From positions 1,550,001-1,614,000 of the forward strand of contig NZ_CP032627.1 of NCBI RefSeq assembly GCF_003627095.1: a stretch of DNA of 64,000 nt. The letters are read 5' to 3'. The DNA comes from Lactococcus allomyrinae (GTDB lineage Bacteria > Bacillota > Bacilli > Lactobacillales > Streptococcaceae). The notes beneath the pieces were generated by a model, which was given only the letters and a program-made list of their open reading frames with translations, was not told the DNA's origin and searched no databases. Positions 19,858 to 28,461 of this stretch are shown in pieces (positions within the stretch are counted from its first letter, which is position 1; each line of letters begins with the position of its first letter). A program made the position numbers and the translations under genes.

Positions 19858-19967
19858 AAAACTTCACAAAGTTCACATTTATTTTTATGTAAATGTTTCC
19901 AAAACTTATTATATCAGCGTTTATAAACATTTTTGTTATTTTTTAAAACCATAACTTTGTGAAGTTT
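19858..19967. promoter_or_regulatory. Inverted 15-bp pair, possible operator
   Basis: AAAACTTCACAAAGTT (from 19858) and AACTTTGTGAAGTTT (19953-19967) are inverted copies about 80 bases apart, just upstream of the lipoprotein promoter and facing prs. The TTGTGAA cores resemble Rex half sites, but no full Rex palindrome is present. Confidence 0.4.
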
Positions 19968-20137
19968 AATACTTTTTACATAATCGACAATAAGTTGATT
20001 ATTCTACGCGTCGTTGTTTCCCTGCTCTCTCATTTTGTTTTTTCTATCAAACTTCCATTCAATATAGACTATGAAAATCATTATAATTTTGATAAAATAG
20101 ACCTATATCATTTCACAATAGAAAATGGAGAAAAATT

Positions 20138-21103
20138 GTGGTTTACTCTGATTCACACCTAAAGCTTTTTGCCTTGAATTCAAACCCAGGCCTTGCCGAG
20201 AAAATTAGCCAGTTTACTGGAATTCCTTTGGGAAAACTCTCTTCAAAACAATTTTCCGATGGCGAAATCATGATTAATATGGAAGAGAGCGTCCGTAGTC
20301 AGGATGTTTTTATCATTCAATCTACAAGCTGTCCTGTTAATGACCATCTTTGGGAGCTTTTGATTATGATTGATGCTTGTAAACGTGCGTCTGCTCATAC
20401 AATCAATGTTGTCATTCCTTACTTTGGTTATGCCAGACAAGACCGCACTGCAACTTCACGCGAACCAATTACTGCAAAGCTCGTTGCCGATATGATTGTT
20501 AAAGCTGGTGCTGATCGTGTTTTGACACTTGATATTCATGCCGTACAGGTTCAAGGATTCTTTGATATTCCAGTAGATAATCTTTTCACTGTGCCACTTT
20601 TCGCTGATTATTACCGTAGAAATGGTTTGTTTGGTGATGATGTCATCGTTGTAGCTCCTAAAAATTCGGGAATCAAACGTGCGCGCTCCCTTGCTGAATA
20701 TCTTGAATCTCCTATCGCTATTGTTGACTACGAAGATGATGACAAAAACCGTGAAAACGGCTACGTAATTGGTAACGTTGAAGGTAAACGTGTTATTCTT
20801 ATTGATGATATTTTGAACACTGGTGTTACTTTTGCAAATGCTGCTAAAGTTGTCCGTAACGCTGGTGCTAGCGAAATCTATGCGGTTGCAAGTCATGGTT
20901 TGTTTACAACAAATGCTGCTGAAATTCTTGAACAAGCAGATATCAAAGAAATTCTTGTCACAGATTCTGTAGTGACAGAACATCGTAAACCTTTAAATGT
21001 CAAATATTTAAGTGCAGCTGAATACTTAGCTAATGCTATTTTGCGTATCCATGAAGGTCGCCCTGTTTCACCACTCTTTGAGCATGAAAAACCACAAGAT
21101 TAA
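20138..21103 (+). CDS. prs: Ribose-phosphate pyrophosphokinase
   Basis: The start is GTG 20138, seven bases after GGAG. The 321-residue protein has the class I signatures: an N-terminal [17 protein letters not shown] with its following lysine region, the DIHAxQVQGFF stretch, and the PRPP loop [19 protein letters not shown] (residues about 217-235). It makes PRPP from ribose 5-phosphate and ATP for purine, pyrimidine, His and Trp synthesis. It lies upstream of a cysteine desulfurase and DUF1831, an arrangement seen in lactic acid bacteria. Confidence 0.95.
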   Translation: MVYSDSHLKLFALNSNPGLAEKISQFTGIPLGKLSSKQFSDGEIMINMEESVRSQDVFIIQSTSCPVNDHLWELLIMIDACKRASAHTINVVIPYFGYARQDRTATSREPITAKLVADMIVKAGADRVLTLDIHAVQVQGFFDIPVDNLFTVPLFADYYRRNGLFGDDVIVVAPKNSGIKRARSLAEYLESPIAIVDYEDDDKNRENGYVIGNVEGKRVILIDDILNTGVTFANAAKVVRNAGASEIYAVASHGLFTTNAAEILEQADIKEILVTDSVVTEHRKPLNVKYLSAAEYLANAILRIHEGRPVSPLFEHEKPQD

Positions 21104-21346
21104 CTTACTAACACTGTTTAATTTCTAAAAATATTTTTAGAAATTACTACGCTCTGTTGTCGCTACTTGCTGTCTTGACATAAATGTTTAATGCTGGGTA
21201 GTCTGACAGACATTCAGCTACCAATTAGAAATAATCATTGTACTGACAAGACAATGACAACCTGTCAGTACGCTGATTATTGCGACTTAGCGAGTATGGA
21301 TACCGTGCTACAACACAGTGTTGGAACAGAAAGAAAAAAGATAATC

Positions 21347-22465
21347 ATGATATATTTAGACAATGCGGCAACCACTCCTGTCATTCCCGGTGTCGTGTCG
21401 GCAATGACAGAAAGTCTGTCAGCAACTTTTGGAAATCCATCTAGCATCCATAGTTTTGGTAGGCAAGCTAATCAACTGGTCAGGCAAGCCCGCGATACTG
21501 TAGCCAAAGCACTTGATGTCTCTAATCGAAATATTATTTTCACTTCTGGAGCAAGTGAGGCCAACAACCAAGCGTTAATCGGCTATGCTCTCGCCAATCG
21601 CGACAAAGGAAATCATATCTTAACAACTGCGATTGAACATCCCTCTGTTTTAAATACTGTTCAGTATCTCCGTGATAGGCATGGATTTGATGTTACTTTC
21701 GTAAATCCAAATCCTGATGGACAATTCCCAGCACAATTAATTGAGCAAAATTTACAACCAGATACTATTTTAGTCAGTATGATGTGGGCAAATAATGAAA
21801 CTGGACAACTTCTACCAGTCGCAGAAGTAGGACGGTTATTAGCCTCTCATCCAGCTGTATTTCATGTTGATGCTACGCAAGTTATGGGGAAAATCCCTGT
21901 CCATCCGCACGAAATTGGCGCTGATTTTCTGACTGCTTCTGCTCATAAGTTCCACGGACCAAAGGGCATTGGCTTTCTCTATTATCATGAAGATTTAAAG
22001 TTTGATGCACTGATTCACGGCGGAGAACAAGAAGAAAAACGACGAGCTGGAACAGAAAATCTTCATTCACTTGTCGGTATGACCAAAGCTTTAGAAATCG
22101 CCATACAAAATATGGATGAAAATTACCAACACGTTCAAAAGCTCAATGACAGCCTTCTGTCGCTACTTTCAGAGATTGATTTTTACAAAAATGAGTTTGG
22201 GGCTACGATGCCACACGTCATTAATATTGCATTTCCTCACCAAAATCATGATTTGTTACTGACAAAACTAGATTTAGCAGGTTTTGCAATTTCTACTGGC
22301 TCTGCTTGCACAGCTGGAACTGTTGAGCCTTCACACGTTTTAGAAGCCGTTTATGGTGAAGACTCCCCCAAATTAAAAGAAAATCTACGTATCTCTTTTT
22401 CAGAACTAAACACGATAGATGAAATTAATGCTTTCGCTGAAAAGCTGAAAAGTTTATTGAAGTGA
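21347..22465 (+). CDS. Cysteine desulfurase (IscS/NifS family)
   Basis: I start at ATG 21347 (MIYLDNAATTP), the conserved N terminus; the open frame extends 52 codons upstream but carries no homologous sequence. The 372-residue PLP enzyme has the Schiff-base lysine in SAHKFHGPKG, the HVDATQ stretch and the active-site cysteine in STGSACTAGTVEPSHVL. It releases sulfur from cysteine as a persulfide for tRNA thiolation or Fe-S assembly. The adjacent DUF1831 gene is a usual partner in this group. Confidence 0.93.
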   Translation: MIYLDNAATTPVIPGVVSAMTESLSATFGNPSSIHSFGRQANQLVRQARDTVAKALDVSNRNIIFTSGASEANNQALIGYALANRDKGNHILTTAIEHPSVLNTVQYLRDRHGFDVTFVNPNPDGQFPAQLIEQNLQPDTILVSMMWANNETGQLLPVAEVGRLLASHPAVFHVDATQVMGKIPVHPHEIGADFLTASAHKFHGPKGIGFLYYHEDLKFDALIHGGEQEEKRRAGTENLHSLVGMTKALEIAIQNMDENYQHVQKLNDSLLSLLSEIDFYKNEFGATMPHVINIAFPHQNHDLLLTKLDLAGFAISTGSACTAGTVEPSHVLEAVYGEDSPKLKENLRISFSELNTIDEINAFAEKLKSLLK

Positions 22466-22471
22466 TTACTT

Positions 22472-22503
22472 CATTGGTGGGGATTATTTCTCTCCCACCA
22501 ATG
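22472..22503. repeat. 10-bp inverted repeat after the cysteine desulfurase gene
   Basis: CATTGGTGGG and CCCACCAATG pair across 12 nt. There is no T-run, so it is more likely an RNA-stabilising or processing hairpin than a terminator. Confidence 0.5.
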
Positions 22504-22524
22504 ATTAATAGAACGAAAGCAAAG

Positions 22525-22578
22525 CTTAGTGCTGCTTATCCCGCCACCTTGCGGGGGAATTAGCACTCACTTGCTAAG
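22525..22578 (+). ncRNA. Nested three-stem RNA element in the DUF1831 leader
   Basis: Three stems can form: CTTAG/CTAAG (22525-22529 with 22574-22578), AGTGCT/AGCACT (22528-22533 with 22562-22567) and CCCGC/GCGGG (22540-22544 with 22551-22555). The outer two share bases and may alternate. A similar element occurs at 51724-51761. Function unknown. Confidence 0.45.
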
Positions 22579-22589
22579 TTAAAATAATT

Positions 22590-22607
22590 CTGTCAGCATA
22601 CTGACAG
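22590..22607. repeat. CTGTCAG palindrome copy, intergenic, 18 bp
   Basis: CTGTCAGCATACTGACAG, 20 bases before the DUF1831 start. Confidence 0.85.
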
Positions 22608-22626
22608 AAAATCAGAGGAAGAAAAT

Positions 22627-22971
22627 ATGGCTTTTATTACTGAAAAACATCTTGATGACAGTAAATATACTTACAGTCTGGCTCCATCCGTAAAAAAATT
22701 TACACTCAAAGATACCACTTTCGTCCAAACAAAAATTGGAAATTTTGAGTTCAAAAGAATGCTCGAGGAAGTCCCTAATTCCAATGAAGGATTTCTTTTA
22801 AAGATTATCGTCAATCCAGATTTGACCGGTTTCAAATTATCTATTACAGACAAATCTGGACTTCGTAATGTCAATATCTTTAAAAATTCCAGTCCAATTA
22901 TCCAAGAAAAATTTTACTTTCAAATGGATGCGCTTATTGACAGAGGTGTCTTTACAAAAAAGGAAGTATAA
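22627..22971 (+). CDS. DUF1831 family protein
   Basis: This 114-residue soluble protein begins MAFITEKHLDD, with AGAGGAAGAAA upstream of its start. Its pattern (YSLAPSVKKFTLKDTTF, FEFKRMLEEVP, NPDLTGFKLSITDKSG) matches DUF1831. In lactic acid bacteria the family is consistently found next to cysteine desulfurase, as here, so a role in sulfur transfer is likely but unproven. A strong terminator follows. Confidence 0.8.
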   Translation: MAFITEKHLDDSKYTYSLAPSVKKFTLKDTTFVQTKIGNFEFKRMLEEVPNSNEGFLLKIIVNPDLTGFKLSITDKSGLRNVNIFKNSSPIIQEKFYFQMDALIDRGVFTKKEV

Positions 22972-22972
22972 T

Positions 22973-23005
22973 AAAAAAAGCTCCTAATTAGAAGAGCTTT
23001 TTTAT
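22973..23005. terminator. Terminator of the prs - DUF1831 block
   Basis: AAAAAAGCTC and GAGCTTTTTT form a 10-bp stem with a T-run on both strands. Confidence 0.85.
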
Positions 23006-23024
23006 TATACTTCCAACTTAAAAC

Positions 23025-23053
23025 AAAAAACTGTCAGCATACTGACAGTTTTT
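23025..23053 (-). terminator. tuf terminator built from a CTGTCAG palindrome
   Basis: CTGTCAGCATACTGACAG (23031-23048) is flanked by A-run and T-run, giving a stem followed by T6 on the minus strand. It is both a member of the palindrome family and a credible terminator for tuf. Confidence 0.75.
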
Positions 23054-23097
23054 AGAAGTAATATTTTCACATCACTATTTTTGTTATTGCTTATAAA

Positions 23098-24285
23098 TTA
23101 AGCTTTGATTTCAGCAACGATACCTGAACCAACAGTACGTCCACCTTCACGGATAGAGAAAGTAGTACCTTGTTCGATCGCAACTGGGTGGATCAATTCA
23201 ACGTCGATATGCACGTTGTCACCAGGCATCACCATTTCAGTTCCTTCTGGAAGTTTAACTGAACCAGTAACGTCAGTTGTGTGGAAGTAGAATTGAGGAC
23301 GGTAGTTGTCGAAGAATGGAGTGTGACGTCCGCCTTCTTCTTTGCTCAATACGTAAACTTCACCTTCGAATGTTGTATGAGGAGTGATTGAACCTGGTTT
23401 AGCAATAACTTGACCACGTTCGATTTCGTCACGTTGAACACCACGGAGAAGTACACCAACGTTATCGCCAGCAAGACCTTCAGTAAGTGTTTTACGGAAC
23501 ATTTCGATACCAGTAACAACAGCTTTTTTAGTTTCTTCTTTGATACCAACGATTTCGATTTCGTCACCAACTTTAACAGTACCACGTTCGATACGTCCTG
23601 AAGCAACAGTACCACGACCAGTGATAGAGAATACATCTTCGACTGGAAGAAGGAGTGGCTTATCAGTGTCACGTTCTGGAGTTGGAATGTATTCGTCAAC
23701 GATATCCATCAATTCTTCAACTTTAGCAACCCATTGAGGTTCACCGTTCAAAGCACCAAGTGCAGAACCAGCGATTACAGGAATATCGTCACCTGGGAAA
23801 TCGTATTCTGTAAGAAGGTCACGAACTTCCATTTCAACAAGTTCCATCAATTCTTCATCATCAACAAGGTCAGCTTTGTTAAGGAAAACGATAAGATATT
23901 TAACACCAACTTGACGTGAAAGCAAGATATGTTCACGAGTTTGTGGCATAGGCCCATCAGTAGCAGCAACAACAAGGATTGCTCCGTCCATTTGAGCGGC
24001 ACCAGTAATCATGTTTTTAACGTAGTCCGCGTGACCTGGAGCATCGATGTGGGCATAGTGACGTTTTTCAGTTGAATATTCGATATGGGCAGTGTTGATT
24101 GTGATCCCACGTTCGCGTTCTTCTGGTGCAGCATCAATAGCTGCGAAGTCAGTTTGGTCAGCCAAACCTTTATCTGCAAGAACTTTAGAGATAGCAGCTG
24201 ACAATGTTGTTTTACCATGGTCAACGTGTCCGATAGTACCAATATTTACGTGTGGTTTGCTACGGTCGTAAACTTGTTTAGCCAT
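23098..24285 (-). CDS. tuf: Elongation factor Tu
   Basis: I start at ATG 24285 ([11 protein letters not shown]), the conserved N terminus, with AAAGGAG 11 bases before. The 395-residue GTPase has GHVDHGKT (G1), DAPGHADY (G3) and NKAD (G4), followed by two beta-barrel domains that bind aminoacyl-tRNA. It delivers aminoacyl-tRNA to the ribosome. It is monocistronic, with a near-consensus promoter and a palindrome terminator. Confidence 0.98.
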   Translation of the reverse strand: MAKQVYDRSKPHVNIGTIGHVDHGKTTLSAAISKVLADKGLADQTDFAAIDAAPEERERGITINTAHIEYSTEKRHYAHIDAPGHADYVKNMITGAAQMDGAILVVAATDGPMPQTREHILLSRQVGVKYLIVFLNKADLVDDEELMELVEMEVRDLLTEYDFPGDDIPVIAGSALGALNGEPQWVAKVEELMDIVDEYIPTPERDTDKPLLLPVEDVFSITGRGTVASGRIERGTVKVGDEIEIVGIKEETKKAVVTGIEMFRKTLTEGLAGDNVGVLLRGVQRDEIERGQVIAKPGSITPHTTFEGEVYVLSKEEGGRHTPFFDNYRPQFYFHTTDVTGSVKLPEGTEMVMPGDNVHIDVELIHPVAIEQGTTFSIREGGRTVGSGIVAEIKA

Positions 24286-24360
24286 TTTAAAAATGTCTCC
24301 TTTGAGAAAATTGTTTTTATTATAGGCAGGCTGCTTAATCACAATCTACCGTTCCTTATC

Positions 24361-24389
24361 ATTATACTTAAAATCATTCAGAAATGCAA
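24361..24389 (-). promoter_or_regulatory. Main tuf promoter
   Basis: TTGCAT, 17-nt spacer, TATAAT on the minus strand, 76 nt before the start codon. Confidence 0.85.
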
Positions 24390-24441
24390 GTTTTACCAGC
24401 CTTTTATCTATCTTAGTTTTAGTTATAACACAAGTTTCTTT

Positions 24442-24470
24442 AATATAGCAATAAAAAAGAGAATAGTCAA
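24442..24470 (-). promoter_or_regulatory. Second, upstream tuf promoter
   Basis: TTGACT, 17-nt spacer ending in TGC, and TATATT on the minus strand. Together with the promoter at 24361 it occupies the 318-base gap upstream of tuf. Confidence 0.65.
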
Positions 24471-24573
24471 GCCAAAAACAGGTACTATCACCTTCGTCTG
24501 CTCAATTCTTTCAACATTTTTAACCACATTTATAGCTCAAAAAGTAAACCAAACTGATTTATCCCTCATAATC

Positions 24574-24598
24574 AAAAAAGGGTTTTACAACCCTTAGT
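24574..24598 (-). terminator. Terminator at the end of the adhesin island
   Basis: AAGGGTT and AACCCTT pair, followed by T6 on the minus strand. It separates the HTH gene from the tuf promoters. Confidence 0.75.
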
Positions 24599-24603
24599 CA
24601 TTA

Positions 24604-25125
24604 TCATTTACCACATCTTAACAACCAATCTAGGGTAACTTTTCCTAAATCAGCAATTTGGATGAGATGCTCCAATGTTGGAATAATTTGATTTGCCTCT
24701 ATTTCTTGTATCATTTCAGGTGGTAAGGCAGGTGAAAGTCTTGCTCCGAATTCAAATTTTGAAAGTTGAAGCCTAGTTCTTATCGTTTTAACTTTCTCCC
24801 CAAGTTCTTCTACTGCTTCCGACTTATCTTTATCATATTGAGTAGAATATTTTAATCTCTTTAGCTCATAACTTGCAACTTGCTGATCACTTTTATTCTG
24901 AGATACTACTATGTCCTTAATCGAATTATTTAAAGCAATTTCTATCTTTCTCAACATTCTCATATCAGGCTTTTTTCTCAAAAATATAATATCCGATACT
25001 AGTGCCGCTGGATACCCTATCTCTTCTGAAAGTTTCAGAATAGGAATTCTATAGCGGCGTATTTCTGCTTTCAATTTCTTTAACTGTTCATTGACATCTA
25101 ACTGTTCTTTTTGAAGAGTATCCAT
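24604..25125 (-). CDS. Protein with two HTH-like domains, probable regulator
   Basis: This 173-residue soluble protein has two Xre/Cro-like helix-turn-helix regions, roughly residues 15-68 (ILKLSEEIGYPAALVSDI) and 108-170 (VKTIRTRLQLSKFEFGARL, then EMIQEIEANQIIPTLEHLIQIA), joined by a Lys/Glu-rich coil. It is the last gene of the accessory-Sec block and ends at a strong terminator. Control of the adhesin genes is a plausible inference from position; its binding sites are unknown, though the CCGAAAA palindromes upstream of secA2 are candidates. Confidence 0.6.
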   Translation of the reverse strand: MDTLQKEQLDVNEQLKKLKAEIRRYRIPILKLSEEIGYPAALVSDIIFLRKKPDMRMLRKIEIALNNSIKDIVVSQNKSDQQVASYELKRLKYSTQYDKDKSEAVEELGEKVKTIRTRLQLSKFEFGARLSPALPPEMIQEIEANQIIPTLEHLIQIADLGKVTLDWLLRCGK

Positions 25126-25223
25126 ATCTTTCTCTTTTCAATAATTCTTTAATTTATCCATAACTTCAAAATAGTAACTACGAATTACTAATTTGATACA
25201 TAAAACTCTCTCAGACACTATTC

Positions 25224-25463
25224 CTAATAAGCTGATAAAATAACTAAACTCAAACTGATCACTAACCAAAGTACAATCATGACCGAAGTAAAACATCGAA
25301 TCATAAATTCAGTACCTCTTGATTTATGACTGTCAACTAATGCTTCTGTTCCTCCCGAAAAAACATTTATTGCTCCATCCTGTTTCGATGGCTGTATAAA
25401 AATCGCTATAACAATCCCAATTGATATTATCAACATCATACTGAACAAAATATTGTAAATCAC
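25224..25463 (-). CDS. SecG-like accessory translocase subunit (Asp5-type)
   Basis: This 79-residue protein has the SecG layout: a first transmembrane helix (residues 4-24), the loop IQPSKQDGAINVFSGGTEAL, and a second helix (residues 56-77). The GA.NVFSGG motif is the SecG hallmark. Its position 12 nt after glf inside the adhesin island suggests the accessory SecG-like subunit, called Asp5 in streptococci, rather than the housekeeping SecG. Its partner SecE-like subunit is at 40462-40680. Confidence 0.75.
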   Translation of the reverse strand: MIYNILFSMMLIISIGIVIAIFIQPSKQDGAINVFSGGTEALVDSHKSRGTEFMIRCFTSVMIVLWLVISLSLVILSAY

Positions 25464-25475
25464 TTCTGTCGTTTC

Positions 25476-26609
25476 CTACTCCCTACTGAATTCTTTGTCA
25501 ATAGCTTTTAAAGCTGCATTAAAAACCTGATCCATGTCATAGTATTGATAATTTCCCAATCGTCCTCCAAAGATAACTTGATTATATTTGTCAGCTTCCC
25601 TTCTATATTTTTTAAATATCTCTGAATTTTTTTTATCATTTATAGGATAATATGCTTCTTTGGTCTTATCCCACTTCTGAGGGTATTCTTTAGTCAAAAC
25701 AGTATAATCGCCCTCTGCCTTTCTATCAAAATGTCGCCATTCCATCACACGAGTAAACGGAGTTTCAGAATCAGTATAATTAACCACAGCATTTCCCTGC
25801 ATATTATCTGACTCAAAAAGTTGTGACTCAAAACGTATTGAACGATACTCAAGTTCACCAAACTTATAATCAAAAAATTGATCAATCATCCCAGTATAGA
25901 TAATACGTGGAAATTCCTCCAAGTAGATTTCTCTATCATCGAAAAAATCTACTCCCACCTGAACATCGATCAATTCAGAATGTAGCATTTTATTAAAAAT
26001 CTGTGTATAGCCATCTATAGGTATTCCCTGATACCGGTCATCAAAGTAGTTATTATCAAACGTGTAACGTACTGGTAACCTCCGAATAATGAACGCGGGC
26101 AATTCTGTCGCTTTTCGTCCCCATTGTTTCTCTGTATAACCCTTTATAAGTTTTTTATAAATATCTGTACCAATCAGAGCAATCGCTTGCTCTTCTAAGT
26201 TTTTGGGATTCTTAGGTATTTCAGCTGCATTTTTCTGTTCGAAAATTTTGTCCTTTGCTTCTTTAGGAGTCTTTACTCCCCACATTTGATAAAAAGTATT
26301 CATATTAAATGGAAGGTTATAAAATTCACCTTTATAATTAGCTAGCACCTGATTTGTATAACTCATGAACTCTGTAAACTGATTCATATAGTTCCAAATT
26401 CGTTTATCATTTGTATGAAATATATGAGCACCATAGTCATGGACATTAATACCATGCTCTTTATGTGTAAACATATTCCCTCCAATATGTAACCGCTTAT
26501 CTATAACTAGTGAACGCTTACCGCGTTTAGCAGCCTCATAAGCAAATACCGAGCCAAAAGGACCAGCTCCAACTATAAGATAGTCATAATTTTTAGTATT
26601 ATATTTCAC
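25476..26609 (-). CDS. glf: UDP-galactopyranose mutase
   Basis: This 377-residue flavoenzyme begins with the FAD dinucleotide motif VGAGPFGSVFAYEAAKRG. It has the family signatures RLHIGGNMFTH, HDYGAHIFHTND, GYTEKQWGR and the C-terminal GRLGNYQYYDMDQVF. It interconverts UDP-galactopyranose and UDP-galactofuranose in the cytosol. Its place between the adhesin/CHAP genes and secG suggests the adhesin or an associated glycan carries galactofuranose, with the Gtf3-like enzyme as a candidate transferase. That link is inference. Confidence 0.93.
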   Translation of the reverse strand: MKYNTKNYDYLIVGAGPFGSVFAYEAAKRGKRSLVIDKRLHIGGNMFTHKEHGINVHDYGAHIFHTNDKRIWNYMNQFTEFMSYTNQVLANYKGEFYNLPFNMNTFYQMWGVKTPKEAKDKIFEQKNAAEIPKNPKNLEEQAIALIGTDIYKKLIKGYTEKQWGRKATELPAFIIRRLPVRYTFDNNYFDDRYQGIPIDGYTQIFNKMLHSELIDVQVGVDFFDDREIYLEEFPRIIYTGMIDQFFDYKFGELEYRSIRFESQLFESDNMQGNAVVNYTDSETPFTRVMEWRHFDRKAEGDYTVLTKEYPQKWDKTKEAYYPINDKKNSEIFKKYRREADKYNQVIFGGRLGNYQYYDMDQVFNAALKAIDKEFSRE

Positions 26610-26701
26610 TTTATCCTCACCTCCCTATTACACTTCTAAATATAATGAATCTTTAATTACTCAATTATTGATGATACTAAATCTCAAGAACACCCACCTT
26701 C

Positions 26702-28312
26702 TCATTTAGGTTGAATATAAGTTGCCAATGCCGCCACCCCAGCAGAAATATGACGCTCACTCACAATATTATTCCCCTTAACATTCATCTCAGAAACTAA
26801 TATTGAGTTATCAGGATAGACCTTCTCCACAAAAGCCACATGACCATAAACAGAACTTGAACCTGCAACACCAGGAGGGAAACTTACTGCATAACCCTCT
26901 GTTGGAACAGTCGTCGTATAATAACCTTGGGCTTGAGCATTAATCCCCCACTCACCACCATTGCCCATATGAGTCCCAATCTGACCCCCAAGTTGAATGA
27001 TTCGGTTATACACATACTGCGTACAATTCCCAAACGCATAACTCTCTGAACCTGGATATTCCACCCCATTATAAGTGGGGAAATTTGAGCTATCCAATTT
27101 TGAACTCAACACAGGACTTGTCGGTGTATCTGATGCCCACACTTGAGTACTGCTATCTACATTGTCATAGAAATTCAGATTATATTCTTGGATAATATCA
27201 ATCAATTTTTGAGCATAGTCAGGATCTGTCGCGAAAACACCTTGCAACGATTCCGCTGCTTCTTGATAAGTTTTCGCCTGAGACTTCCATGAACCTGCAT
27301 AAATATCTGGATTCCAAGTCGTCCCTTTCAACATTAAGTTAATATAATCATCTAAAGATTGGTCATAGTTACTATAAACTCGAAAACTCTGTTGAATAAA
27401 ATAAGGATTAGTTCCAGCAAATTCTTGCGTTTGGAATGTCACTGCTTTCCCTAAGTAAGCCCCTGTAATATTGAAAATATTAAAGTACTTCTGAGCCATA
27501 TTACTTTGACCATAGCCTGACTCTAAAATCGCTTGCGCCAAGATAATTGAAGCAAAAAGATTATTTTTACCCGCCAAAACCTGTACTCGAGGTGCAATAC
27601 TCTTGATGAAAGCTTCTGGGCTAGACGCATCAATTTTCTTAATAGGTTGAGCGGCCTCTATTTTCTTCAACACAGGACCCGTATAAATCGATGTTGCATT
27701 ACTCAGCTTTGAGTTTGCCACTGCCGAAGACTGATAATAAGCAGAATTCGCATAGCTAGAAACAACTGTTTCAGAATGCGAAGAAACACGACTTGTTACA
27801 GTTTTTGTAGATGAACTACCCGTTTTACTCGGAGTACTTGGCTTAGGTGACACTGGCTTCGGCTTACTTGGTGATGCTGGTGTGCTTGGCTTTGAAGCCG
27901 TTGGTTTATCCGGCGTACTCGGTGGAGTAGGAGGTGTGCTAGGTTCCGTAGGTTTGGTTTCATCTGGAGCTGTGACTGACGAATCATCTCCTGAATTTCC
28001 CGTTCCTTCCGAACTCTCCCCATTACTTCCCGTCTCATCTGGCCTATTGCTTGGTGTCTCATTATTATTATCTGTTGTTCCTTGACCCGTATCTCCTGTT
28101 TCCATTTGACCCGAATCATCACTCGTTACTAATTCATTACCATTGTTCACAACCTGTGACGTAGACGTCACCTCATTCGAAACTGGCAACTCATCTGCAT
28201 GAGCCGCAGCACCAAACGTACTTATCCCCAGAGCTAGTGCTGTACCTGCCATTAGCTTGTAGGTTATATAAGTATCTGTTTTGTTTTTATTTTTTTTCAA
28301 CTTTTCCCTCAT
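26702..28312 (-). CDS. Secreted glucosaminidase plus CHAP peptidoglycan hydrolase
   Basis: This 536-residue protein has an N-terminal basic region and signal peptide ending near AHADE (residue 41). A Ser/Thr/Pro-rich low-complexity region follows to about residue 185. A lysozyme-like glucosaminidase domain (about 225-375) contains AQAILESGYGQSNMAQ. A C-terminal CHAP domain has its catalytic Cys430 (FGNCTQYVYNR) and His491 (GHVAFVEKV). It should cut both glycan and peptide bonds of the wall. There is no LPxTG. Placed just after the adhesin, it may open the wall for adhesin export or remodel the surface; that role is inferred. Confidence 0.88.
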   Translation of the reverse strand: MREKLKKNKNKTDTYITYKLMAGTALALGISTFGAAAHADELPVSNEVTSTSQVVNNGNELVTSDDSGQMETGDTGQGTTDNNNETPSNRPDETGSNGESSEGTGNSGDDSSVTAPDETKPTEPSTPPTPPSTPDKPTASKPSTPASPSKPKPVSPKPSTPSKTGSSSTKTVTSRVSSHSETVVSSYANSAYYQSSAVANSKLSNATSIYTGPVLKKIEAAQPIKKIDASSPEAFIKSIAPRVQVLAGKNNLFASIILAQAILESGYGQSNMAQKYFNIFNITGAYLGKAVTFQTQEFAGTNPYFIQQSFRVYSNYDQSLDDYINLMLKGTTWNPDIYAGSWKSQAKTYQEAAESLQGVFATDPDYAQKLIDIIQEYNLNFYDNVDSSTQVWASDTPTSPVLSSKLDSSNFPTYNGVEYPGSESYAFGNCTQYVYNRIIQLGGQIGTHMGNGGEWGINAQAQGYYTTTVPTEGYAVSFPPGVAGSSSVYGHVAFVEKVYPDNSILVSEMNVKGNNIVSERHISAGVAALATYIQPK

Positions 28313-28342
28313 TCATCTTCCTCAATATAAATATCTTTTACC

Positions 28343-28371
28343 TTTAAAAGCTTATGAAAGTAAATTATCAA
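28343..28371 (-). promoter_or_regulatory. Possible promoter of the glucosaminidase/CHAP gene
   Basis: TTGATA and TTTAAA with a 17-nt spacer on the minus strand. It follows the adhesin terminator. Confidence 0.4.
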
Positions 28372-28378
28372 GAACATC

Positions 28379-28416
28379 CTAAAAGAAAGCCTGCAAATGC
28401 AGAGCCTTCTTTTATT
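28379..28416 (-). terminator. Terminator of the serine-rich adhesin gene
   Basis: A long stem joins AAAAGAA-GC.TGCA with TGCA.GC-TTCTTTT around a tiny loop, with T-run on the minus strand. Confidence 0.75.
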
Positions 28417-28461
28417 TAGTTCTTTAGGGTTACAAATTCAAGATGTGAAACACCCTATTAT

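Larger units (their letters stand above)
19752..20137. other. Divergent control region between the lipoprotein gene and prs
   Basis: It holds the lipoprotein promoter and an inverted pair of AACTTTGTGAAGTTT-like sites. No ORF in it has a ribosome site. Confidence 0.5.

Noticed and set aside
21191-21346. 52 extra residues on the cysteine desulfurase
   Set aside because: The segment is rich in CTGACAG half sites, lacks homology and a ribosome site; the family begins at MIYLDNAATTP.
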